Assembly: GCA_039621445.1 (NCBI GenBank)
Contig: CP154954.1
Location: 54,680,838 to 54,744,837 of the forward strand
DNA from: Euglena gracilis
Taxonomy: Eukaryota; Euglenida; Euglenophyceae; Euglenales
Direction of reading: 5' to 3'
DNA: 64,000 nt
Below, in pieces: positions 24,151-33,704 of the stretch. Each line of letters starts with the position of its first letter. Position 1 is the stretch's first letter. The notes beneath the pieces were generated by a model. The model did no database searches. It saw only the letters and a list, made by a program, of their open reading frames with translations, and had not been told where the DNA came from. Both the position numbers and the translations under genes were made by a program.

Positions 24151-24282
24151 CCCCCCGCAGCCATGGGAACCTGGGGCTGGCTGCCCCCCGCAGCCATGGG
24201 ACCCTGGGGCTGGCTGCCCCCCGCAGCCATGGGGCCCTGGGGCTGGCTGCCCCCCGCAGCCATGGGACCCTGGGGCTGGCCG
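24151..24282 (-). repeat. 33-bp in-frame minisatellite in gag, copy 1 (4 units)
   Basis: Four units of exactly 33 bp starting at 24,151, 24,184, 24,217 and 24,250, each encoding an 11-residue GGSQPQGPMAA-like repeat. Copy 2 has only two units (about 58,107-58,172), so the array changed length without breaking frame. Confidence 0.9.
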
Positions 24283-26278
24283 CCCCTTGGTGCCGAAGGG
24301 CCCCCGCTGGCTGGGGGTGCTGCATTCCCCTCTGCCGAAGAACCAGGGACAACACTCCTGCCCCTCTGGGGGCCAGAACCCGAGAACCCACTGGGAAAAA
24401 CTGCAGTTACAGAAGCTGGGCCCGGGGATACCACTTCCCCGGGTGTGTGGGCCACTGCCCCCGCTGCCCCGCTGCTGGGGTCAGCAGAGAGCCCCTGGGG
24501 GGCCACGGGCCCCTTGCCTCCCAGCACGCTGGGATGGACTGGGAGCTGGTGCTGGGGGCCAGGAGGCATATTGCCCCCCGCGGCACCCGAGCCATTGGCA
24601 CTCTGGGCCCCCGGCGTGGACTGGGTCTGGGGGTCTGTGGTTGCCGGGGGCACTCTGGCTTCGGGGCCTCGGGGGTCCTCGCTCTCCGGCCCCACTCCTC
24701 TGGGTGGCTGCGGTAGCTCCTGGATGGGGGGGGCAAAAAATTTCAAAATTTTCGATTTTCTTTTCCAAAACGAAAAGCCGATTTTTTATTTCGGCGTTTT
24801 CTTTTGGTGTCCCCCTTATTGTTGAGTCCACCTCCATGAGCAGGGCGTTGTGGGCCTGGATCACCTGCCCGTGGGTGGTGACCTCAGCCCACAGCTCCTG
24901 CAGGCTGTGGCCCTGCCCCTCAGCCCTGGCCCTTAGCTCCCTTATGTCTTCCCTTATGGTCCCTTGTTGTTCAGCGATGGCTGTGGCCTGTCCGTCCAGC
25001 TCTGCTCGAAAATTTTGCAGGGCCTGTGCAATCCCTGCATTTCTTTCTCGCAGCCCCCCGAGTTCACCCGTCAGCTGGTTTAATTTTTGGTCCAGGGCCT
25101 CGGCCTGGGCCTGCTGCCGCCCGCTGGCCAGCTACTGGCTCCTCATCACCTCCTCCGTCGTCCGGACGGAGGTGATGAGCAGCTCCTCAAAATTTTTCAC
25201 CCGCCCAGCCATCGCCTCGTTGAACCCCTGCCCTTCCGCTGGTTGGTGACCCTGGCTGACGATGGCCTCGAGCCCCTGGACCCTCTGGGCTAGTTGGGCC
25301 ACAGTCCCAAGGCCTTCGCCCAGCCGGTTGGTCACCAGTTCGCTCAGGGCAGTCATTCCCCCAGCAAAATTTTCCATCTGCTTTTGCTGCAGATTTTGAA
25401 AATTTTCAGCCAACTGGGACGCTAGCCCAGCCTGGGTTCTTTCCATTTGCTCCACCACTCCTTTAAAGTTTTCAGTGACCCGCTGAAACTGCAAGGACAC
25501 CAACTGCTCCAGGCGGCTAACTGAAGCAGCTGTGGTGGCCCCCGCTTCAGCGAGCCGACTTTGCAGGTCGCCAACCCAACCGTCCAACCGCTGGATCTCC
25601 TGCCCCAGAACCACTGAGGCAGCGGCCTGTGCCTCCGCCTCCTCCCACAACCTCTGGGGGGGGTGCGGGGGGTGCCTCCCCTTCGGGCTCTGTTCTGGCA
25701 CCAACCCCCCCTGGGCTGTCTGGTCCTCGTCCTCCATCAAAACCCCTGCTGGGGGCAGCTCCTGCAGCTGCCATTGGGTGGTTCCGTCTGGGGCATGTCC
25801 TTGGGGCCCATCATGCCCTGGCCCGGCATGCACCAGCGAGCAATGGTCGGGTCCGGCTGGGAAATGCCCAGACCCGACATGGCTCACCGGCGCATGTGCC
25901 GGCCCGGCATCCCCAGGGTTCTGCCAGGACCCCGCCTCCAGTGAAAGCGGCTGGGTATGGCTTGCAAATTCTTCTTCGTCTTCTTCTTCTGCTGGTTCTT
26001 CCTCTTCTTCTTTGATCTTCCCTCGCATTGCAAATTGCCACATGACCTGCCTGGTCATGTCATGCACAAACTCTGGCACGACCAAGCTGGGCATGCCGGA
26101 GAGCAGTCCCAGGCTGCCGGGCAGTGCCAAGCCGGACCCAGAAGATTGTTGCTGTTGGGGATCCGGCTGGGCTGGCCCGGCAATGGCCAGGGGCTGCTGG
26201 TCCTGGCCGTAATGGCTGGGGCTGTCATGGCTGTGGCTGGTGTCGTCTTCCTCCTCTTAGTAATCTGGGAGTTCCCCA

Positions 26279-26297
26279 GGCTCACATAGTGTGAGCC
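26279..26297 (-). promoter_or_regulatory. Leader hairpin just inside gag, copy 1
   Basis: Perfect inverted repeat GGCTCACA-TAG-TGTGAGCC about 70 nt downstream of the LTR on the sense strand. It is conserved in copy 2 (60,183-60,201). Its position is compatible with a packaging or dimerisation element, but no function is shown. Confidence 0.5.
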
Positions 26298-26347
26298 CGG
26301 AGGGCTCAAACCCCCCTCTGCTACCATGTAGGGGTTGCCCCTCCTGA

Positions 26348-26367
26348 GGTCCCTGGGTAGGGACCCC
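26348..26367 (-). other. Primer-binding region of copy 1 with an 18-nt hairpin, no obvious tRNA complement
   Basis: Directly after the 5' LTR, the sense strand reads GGGGTCCCTACCCAGGGACC. It forms a 7-bp stem (GGTCCCT/AGGGACC) with a 4-nt loop (26,348-26,365). A canonical primer-binding site would begin TGG to match the tRNA 3' CCA; none is present in the first bases. Copy 2 has the same stem with a changed loop. Confidence 0.55.
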
Positions 26368-26999
26368 TGGCGGCGCAACCCGCGTAGGATCGTTTTTGTT
26401 TGAGCCCGTCGGGCCCACCTGGTGGGGGTTATCCCCTTGGAGGAAAAATGGGGTAGGGGTGGGTGTTGCTGAGGATGGTGATGTTGAAAATGACATACTT
26501 TTGAGGTCCAATCAATTGAACTTGAATGAATAATCAATAATAATCAATGACTTGAACTTGTTTGCTTGAATTGTTTGATTGTTGCAAATGCAAACACAAT
26601 TGAATGCCAAATGACAAATAAAACAGAGTGTAAACAGAGTGTAAACAGAGCCCTGTGAACAGAAAATGTACAATTGGAGGGGGGCTACAGCTGGGGGGGC
26701 TACTTGGTATACTTTGCGCAATTCTTAATGAATTGCGCCATCCCAAGCGCCCACCAAGGGGGTGCGCATGCTTGCGCAAAGCCCAGCAGGGCTTGCGCAT
26801 CCCCTTGGGGGTTGCCTGTTGGCCCCCTCAAACTGCCCCCTCCTTTACCTTCCCTTGGCTTGGTCAAAATGGGCTGTGGGGCCCCCTTGGGGGCCAGTGG
26901 GGCCTCAAAAGGCCCTTGGGGGCATTGGAGCCCCCCTCGCGGCCCTTCGTGGCCCCCTTGGGACCCCCCCTTGGGGCGGGCACCCTCGGACCGCGCACA
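26368..26999 (-). repeat. 5' LTR of retrotransposon copy 1 (type A)
   Basis: 632 bp direct repeat of 13,792-14,422. It contains the promoter-like elements for the element and, in its last roughly 130 bp on the sense strand, the presumed start of gag. It resembles the 3' LTR of copy 2 more closely than its own partner in the stretch near 26,930-26,970 (GGCCCTTCGTGGCCCCCTTG). Its right edge joins the satellite at CCTGGGCCGATGGG. Confidence 0.95.
26707..26738 (-). promoter_or_regulatory. Promoter-like element in the 5' LTR of copy 1
   Basis: A perfect inverted repeat with arms GCGCAATTC and GAATTGCGC around a 5-nt spacer (26,716-26,738) lies, on the sense strand, immediately upstream of a TATA-like GTATAC (26,707-26,712). 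The presumed gag ATG is about 200 nt downstream. The palindrome is unchanged in all five LTRs (14,140; 26,716; 48,152; 60,613; 61,238). A core promoter with an operator-like site is inferred. Confidence 0.5.
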
Positions 27000-29119
27000 C
27001 CTGGGCCGATGGGAAACCGTCATTTGGCCCTAAAACTGGAAACCGATTGGTGGTTCCCATTGAGATCCCCGGTATAGATATTCCAATGTGCCGGCCGGAT
27101 TAGTGCCTACGGGTGTGAAAAACATGCGGATATCGAAAAACTAGCCAGATATCGACAGTTTTGGAGGGGTGGAAGACGGCCCCAAATGTCAGTACAGCCT
27201 GGTCCCCATACCTGGGCCTATGGGAAACCGTCATTTGGCCCTAAAACTGGAAACCGATTGGTGGTTCCCATTGAGATCCCCGGTATAGCTATTCCGATGT
27301 GCCGGCCGGATTAGTGCCTACGGGTGTGAAAAACATGCGGATATCAAAAAACTAGCCAGATATCGACAGTTTTGGAGGGGTGGAAGACGGCGCCAAATGT
27401 CAGTACAGCCTGGTCCCCATACCTGGGCCTATGGGAAACCGTCATTTGGCCCTAAAACTGGAAACCGATTGGTGGTTCCCATTGAGATCCCCGGTATAGC
27501 TATTCCGATGTGCCGGCCGGATTAGTGCCTACGGGTGTGAAAAACATGCGGATATCAAAAAGCTAGCCGGATATCGACAGTTTTGGAGGGGTGGAAGACG
27601 GCCCCAAATGTCAGTACAGCCTGGTCCCCATACCTGGGCCTATGGGAAACCGTCATTTGGCCCTAAAACTGGAAAGCGATTGGTGGTTCCCATTGAGATC
27701 CCCGGTATAGCTATTCCGATGTGCCGGCCGGATTAGTGCCTACAGGTGTGAAAAACATGCGGATATCAAAAAACTAGCCAGATATCGACAGTTTTGGAGG
27801 GGTGGAAGACGGCCCCAAATGTCAGTACAGCGTGGTCCCCATACCTGGGCCGATGGGAAACCGTCATTTGGCCCTAAAACTGGAAACCGATTGGTGGTTC
27901 CCATTGAGATCCCCGGTATAGCTATTCCGATGTGCCGGCCGGATTTTTGCCTACGGGTGTGAAAAACATGCGGATATCAAAAAGCTAGCCGGATATCGAC
28001 AGTTTTGGAGGGGTGGAAGACGGCCCCAAATGTCAGTACAGCCTGGTCCCCATACCTGGGCCTATGGGAAACCGTCATTTGGCCCTAAAACTGGAAACCG
28101 ATTGGTGGTTCCCATTGAGATCCCCGGTATAGCTATTCCGATGTGCCGGCCGGATTAGTGCCTACGGGTGTGAAAAACATGCGGATATCAAAAAACTAGC
28201 CAGATATCGACAGTTTTGGAGGGGTGGAAGACGGCCCCAAATGTCAGTACAGCCTGGTCCCCATACCTGGGCCGATGGGAAACCGTCATTTCGCCCCAAA
28301 ACTGGAAACCGATTGGTGGTTCCCATTGAGATCCCCGGTATAGCTATTCCGATGTGCCGGCCGGATTAGTGCCTACGGGTGTGAAAAACATGCGGATATC
28401 AAAAAGCTAGCCGGATATCGACAGTTTTGGAGGGGTGGAAGACGGCCCCAAATGTCAGTACAGCCTGGTACAGCCTGGTCCCCATACCTGGGCCTATGGG
28501 AAACCGTCATTTGGCCCTAAAACTGGAAACCGATTGGTGGTTCCCATTGAGATCCCCGGTATAGCTATTCCGATGTGCCGGCCGGATTAGTTCCTACGGG
28601 TGTGAAAAACATGCGGATATCAAAAAACTAGCCAGATATCGACAGTTTTGGAGGGGTGGAAGACGGCCCCAAATGTCAGTACAGCCTGGTCACCATACCT
28701 GGGCCTATGGGAAACCGTCATTTGGCCCTAAAACTGGAAACCGATTGGTGGTTCCCATTGAGATCCCCGGTATAGCTATTCCGATGTGCCGGCCGGATTA
28801 GTGCCTACGGGTGTGAAAAACATGCGGATATCAAAAAGCTAGCCGGATATCGACAGTTTTGGAGGGGTGGAAGACGCCCCCAAATGTCAGTACAGCCTGG
28901 TCCCCATACCTGGGCCTATGGGAAACCGTCATTTGGCCCTAAAACTGGAAACCGATTGGTGGTTCCCATTGAGATCCCCGGTATAGCTATTCCGATGTGC
29001 CGGCCGGATTAGTGCCTACGGGTGTGAAAAACATGCGGATATCAAAAAACTAGCCAGATATCGACAGTTTTGGAGGGGTGGAAGACGGCCCCAAATGTCA
29101 GTACAGCCTGGTCCCCATA
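27000..29119 (+). repeat. 212-bp satellite array II, left forward block (dimeric A/B organisation)
   Basis: About ten monomers in forward orientation. From about 27,330, monomers with AAACTAGCCAGAT (A) alternate with AAGCTAGCCGGAT (B), giving a higher-order period of about 424 bp. The GCCGGAT variant is absent from array I. A short internal duplication of GTACAGCCTG occurs near 28,458-28,480. The block ends at a fold-back junction. Confidence 0.95.
29103..29119. other. Fold-back inversion junction 1 in the 212-bp satellite
   Basis: Forward satellite ends ...CCAAATGTCAGT (29,102), then a 17-bp spacer, then the inverse ACTGACATTTGG... begins at 29,120. The arms are perfectly complementary for more than 50 bp, so this is a hairpin-type palindrome with a 17-nt loop. 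Confidence 0.95.
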
Positions 29120-32100
29120 ACTGACATTTGGGGCCGTCTTCCACCCCTCCAAAACTGTCGATATCCGGCTAGCTTTTTGATATCCGCATGTTTTTCACAC
29201 CCGTAGGCACTAATCCGGCCGGCACAGCGGAATAGCTATACCGGGGATCTCAATGGGAACCACCAATCGGTTTCCAGTTTTGGGGCCAAATGACGGTTTC
29301 CCATCGGCCCAGGTATGGGGACCAGGCTGTACTGACATTTGGGGCCGTCTTCCACCCCTCCAAAACTGTCGATATCTGGCTAGTTTTTAATATCCGCATG
29401 TTTTTCACACCCGTAGGCACTAATCCGGCCGGCACATCGGAATAGCTATACCGGGGATGACTGGGAACCACCAATCGGTTTCCAGTTTTGGGGCCAAATG
29501 ACGGTTTCCCATCGGCCCAGGTATGGGGACCAGGCTGTACTGACATTTGGGGCCGTCTTCCACCCCTCCAAAACTGTCGATATCTGGCTAGTTTTTTGAT
29601 ATCCGCATGTTTTTCACACCCGTAGGCACTAATCCGGCCGGCACATCGGAATAGCTATACCGGGGATCTCAATGGGAACCACCAATCGGTTTCCAGTTTT
29701 AGGGCCAAATGACGGTTTCCCATAGGCCCAGGTATGGGGACCAGGCTGTACTGACATTTGGGGCCGTCTTCCACCCCTCCAAAACTGTCGATATCCGGCT
29801 AGCTTTTTGATATCCGCATGTTTTTCACACCCGTAGGCACTAATCCGGCCGGCACATCGGAATAGCTATACCGGGGATCTCAATGGGAACCACCAATCGG
29901 TTTCCAGTTTTAGGGTCAAATGACGGTTTCCCATAGGCCCAGGTATGGGGACCAGGCTGTACTGACATTTGGGGCCGTCTTCCACCCCTCCAAAACTGTC
30001 GATATCTGGCTAGTTTTTTGATATCCGCATGTTTTTCACACCCGTAGGCACTAATCCGGCCGGCACATCGGAATAGCTATACCGGGGATCTCAATGGGAA
30101 CCACCAATCGGTTTCCAGTTTTAGGGCCAAATGACGGTTTCCCATAGGCCCAGGTATGGGGACCAGGCTGTACTGACATTTGGGGCCGTCTTCCACCCCT
30201 CCAAAACTGTCGATATCCGGCTAGCTTTTTGATATCCGCATGTTTTTCACACCCGTAGGCACTAATCCGGCCGGCACATCGGAATAGCTATACCGGGGAT
30301 CTCAATGGGAACCACCAATCGGTTTCCAGTTTTAGGGCCAAATGACGGTTTCCCATAGGCCCAGGTATGGGGACCAGGCTGTACTGACATTTGGGGCCGT
30401 CTTCCACCCCTCCAAAACTGTCGATATCTGGCTAGTTTTTTGATATCCGCATGTTTTTCACAGCCGTAGGCACTAATCCGGCCGGCACATCGGAATAGCT
30501 ATACCGGGGATCTCAATGGGAACCACCAATCTGTTTCCAGTTTTAGGGCCAAATGACGGTTTCCCATAGGCACAGGTATGGGGACCAGGCTGTACTGACA
30601 TTTGGGGCCGTCTTCCACCCCTCCAAAACTGTCGATATCCGGCTAGCTTTTTGATATCCGCATGTTTTTTACACCCGTAGGCACTAATCCGGCCGGCACA
30701 TCGGAATAGCTATACCGGGGATCTCAATGGGAACCACCAATCGGTTTCCAGTTTTGGGGCCAAATGACGGTTTCCCATCGGCCCAGGTATGGGGACCAGG
30801 CTGTACTGACATTTGGGGCCGTCTTCCACCCCTCCAAAACTGTCGATATCTGGCTAGTTTTTTGATATCCGCATGTTTTTCACACCCGTAGGCACTAATC
30901 CGGCCGGCACATCGGAATAGCTATACCGGGGATCTCAATGGGAACCACCAATCGGTTTCCAGTTTTAGGGCCAAATAACGGTTTCCCATAGGCCCAGGTA
31001 TGGGGACCAGGCTGTACTGACATTTGGGGCCGTCTTCCACCCCTCCAAAACTGTCGATATCCGGCTAGCTTTTTGATATCCGCATGTTTTTCACACCCGT
31101 AGGCACTAATCCGGCCGGCACATCGGAATAGCTATACCGGGGATCTCAATGGGAACCACCAATCGGTTTCCAGTTTTAGGGCCAAATGACGGTTTCCCAT
31201 AGGCCCAGGTATGGGGACCACGCTGTACTGACATTTGGGGCTGTCTTCCACCCCTCCAAAACTGTCGATATCTGGCTAGTTTTTTGATATCCGCATGTTT
31301 TTCACACCCGTAGGCACTAATCCGGCCGGCACATCGGAATAGCTATACCGGGGATCTCAATGGGAACCACCAATCGGTTTCCAGTTTTGGGGCCAAATGA
31401 CGGTTTCCCATCGGCCCAGGTATGGGGACCAGGCTGTACTGACATTTGGGGCCGTCTTCCACCCCTCCAAAACTGTCGATATCTGACTAGTTTTTTGATA
31501 TCCGCATGTTTTTCACACCCGTAGGCACTAATCCGGCCGGCACATCGGAATAGCTATACCGGGGATTTCAATGGGAACCACCAATCGGTGTCCAGTTTTA
31601 GGGCCAAATGACGGTTTCCCATAGGCCCAGGTATGGGGACCACGCTGTACTGACATTTGGGGCCGTCTTCCACCCCTCCAAAACTATCGATATCCGGCTA
31701 GCTTTTTGATATCCGCATGTTTTTCACACCCGTAGGCACTAATCCGGCCGGCACATCGGAATAGCTATACCGGGGATCTCAATGGGAACCACCAATCGGT
31801 TTCCAGTTTTAGGGCCAAATGACGGTTTCCCATAGGCCCAGGTATGGGGACCACGCTGTACTGACATTTGGGGCCGTCTTCCACCCCTCCAAAACTGACG
31901 ATATCCGGCTATCTTTTTGATATCCGCATGTTTTTCACACCCGTAGGCATTAATCCGGCCGGCACATCGGAATAGCTATACCGGGGATCTCAATGGGAAC
32001 CACCAATCGGTTTCCAGTTTCGGGGCCAAATGACGGTTTCCCATCGACCCAGGTATGGGGACCAGGCTGTACTGACATTTGGGGCCGTCTTCCACCCCTC

Positions 32101-32466
32101 CAAAACTGTCGATATCCGGCTAGCTTTTTGATATCCGCATGTTTTTCACACTCGTAGGCACTAATCCGGCCGGCACATCGGAATAGCTATACCGGGGATT
32201 TCAATGGGAACCACCAATCGGTTTCCAGTTTTAGGGCCAGATGACGGTTTCCCATAGGCCCAGGTATGGGGACCAGGCTGTACTGACATTTGGGGCCGTC
32301 TTCCACCCCTCCAAAACTGTCGATATCTGGCTAGTTTTTTGATATCCGCATGTTTTTCACACCCGTAGGCACTAATCCGGCCGGCACATCGGAATAGCTA
32401 TACCGGGGATCTCAATGGGAACCACCAATCGGTTTCCAGTTTTAGGGCCAAATGACGGTTTCCCAT
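29120..32466 (-). repeat. 212-bp satellite array II, inverted block
   Basis: About 16 monomers of the same satellite in reverse orientation. The A/B alternation (TCTGGCTAG versus TCCGGCTAG) continues, with local breaks: two A in a row near 29,380-29,585 and three B near 31,695-32,110. One monomer lacks the usual ATCTCA and reads GGGGATGACTGGG near 29,455. Confidence 0.95.
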
Positions 32467-32485
32467 AGGCCCAGGTATGGGGCCG
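32467..32485. other. Fold-back inversion junction 2 in the 212-bp satellite
   Basis: Inverted satellite ends ATGACGGTTTCCCAT at 32,466 and forward satellite restarts ATGGGAAACCGTCAT at 32,486, with a 19-bp spacer. Again a short-loop palindrome, within about 30 bp of the monomer phase used at junction 1. Confidence 0.92.
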
Positions 32486-33704
32486 ATGGGAAACCGTCAT
32501 TTGGCCCCAAAACTGGAAACCGATTGGTGGTTCCCATTTAGATCCCCGGTATAGCTATTCCGATGTGCCGGCCGGATTAGTGCCTACGGGTGTGAAAAAC
32601 ATGCGGATATCAAAAAACTAGCCAGATATCGACAGTTTTGGAGGGGTGGAAGACGGCCCCAAATGTCAGTACAGCCTGGTCCCCATACCTGGGCCTATGG
32701 GAAACCGTCATTTGGCCCCAAAACTGGAAACCGATTGGTGGTTCCCATTGAGATCCCCGGTATAGCTATTCCAATGTGCCGGCCGGATTAGTGCCTACGG
32801 GTGTGAAAAACATGCGGAAATCAAAAAGCTAGCCAGATATCGACAGTTTTGGAGGGGTGGAAGACGGCCCCAAATGTCAGTACAGCCTGCTCCCCATACC
32901 TGGGCCTATGGGAAACCGTGATTTGGCCCTAAAAGTGGAAACCGATTGGTGGTTCCCATTGAGATCCCCGGTATAGCTATTCCGATGTGCCGGCCGGATT
33001 AGTGCCTACGGGTGTGAAAAACATGCGGATATCAAAAAACTAGCCAGATATCGACAGTTTTGGAGGGGTGGAAGACGGCCCCAAATGTCAGTACAGCCTG
33101 GTCCCCATACCTGGGCCTATGGGAAACCGTCATTTGGCCCTAAAACTGGAAACCGATTGGTGGTTCCCATTGAGATCCCCGGTATAGCTATTCCGATGTG
33201 CCGGCCGGATTAGTGCCTACGGGTGTGAAAAACATGCGGATATCACAAAGCTAGCCGGATATCGACAGCTTTGGAGGGGTGGAAGACTGCCCCAAATGTC
33301 AGTACAGCCTGGTCCCCATACCTGGGCCTATGGGAAACCGTCATTTGGCCCTAAAACTGGAAACCGATTGGTGGTTCCCATTGAGATCCCCGGTATAGCT
33401 ATTCCGATGTGCCGGCCGGATTAGTGCCTACGGGTGTGAAAAACATGCGGATATCAAAAAGCTAGCCAGATATCGACAGTTTTGGAGGGGTGGAAGACGG
33501 CCCCAAATGTCAGTACAGCCTGGTCCCCATACCTGGGCCTATGGGAAACCGTCATTTGGCCCTAAAACTGGAAACCGATTGGTGGTTCCCATTGAGATCC
33601 CCGGTATAGCTATTCCCTGGCCGGATTAGTGCCTACGGGTGTGAAAAACATGCGGATATCAAAGAACTAGCCAAATATCGACAGTTTTGGAGGGGTGGAA
33701 GACG
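32486..33704 (+). repeat. 212-bp satellite array II, right forward block
   Basis: About six monomers in forward orientation with scattered variants (GTGATTTGG near 32,929; ATATCACAAAG near 33,241; a monomer near 33,617 lacking the GATGTGC segment). It stops within a monomer at GTGGAAGACG, where the unrelated 78/112-bp satellite starts. Confidence 0.93.

Larger units (their letters stand above)
22320..26511 (-). pseudogene. gag: gag, copy 1 (broken by two stops and one frameshift)
   Basis: Colinear with the intact 1,374-codon gag of copy 2. The frame opens inside the 5' LTR (Met at 26,511, with a second at 26,496 aligning with the start in copy 2). It is cut by TAA at 26,257-26,259, by TAG at 25,132-25,134 where copy 2 has a Glu codon, and by an extra base in a G8 run at 24,726-24,733 (G7 in copy 2). 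The remainder (24,733 to 22,320) is open and carries the Q/P-rich middle, the capsid-like region and two CCHC zinc knuckles (CSQCGATDHWSREC and CYECGKTGHLARQC) near the C-terminus. Full Gag could not be made from this copy. Confidence 0.9.
13792..26999 (-). mobile_element. Ty3/gypsy chromovirus LTR retrotransposon, copy 1 (13.2 kb, DNA-methyltransferase-bearing)
   Basis: A complete LTR-internal-LTR unit read on the minus strand. The two 631-632 bp LTRs are near-identical (about six differences by eye), begin TG and end CA, and enclose 11.9 kb. Coding order on the minus strand is gag, Dam-like domain, C5 DNA methyltransferase, protease, RT, RNase H, integrase, chromodomain; integrase downstream of RT marks Ty3/gypsy, and the C-terminal chromodomain marks a chromovirus. 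The high LTR similarity points to a recent origin. Gag has two stops and a frameshift, and pol has one frameshift before integrase, so it is not autonomous as sequenced. No target-site duplication is visible: left flank ATTCC, right flank CCTGG, at different phases of the satellite monomer. Confidence 0.95.

Noticed and set aside
27000-33704. CENP-B-box-like motif in the 212-bp monomer
   Set aside because: No convincing match was seen; centromere identity is suggested only by array length and higher-order structure.
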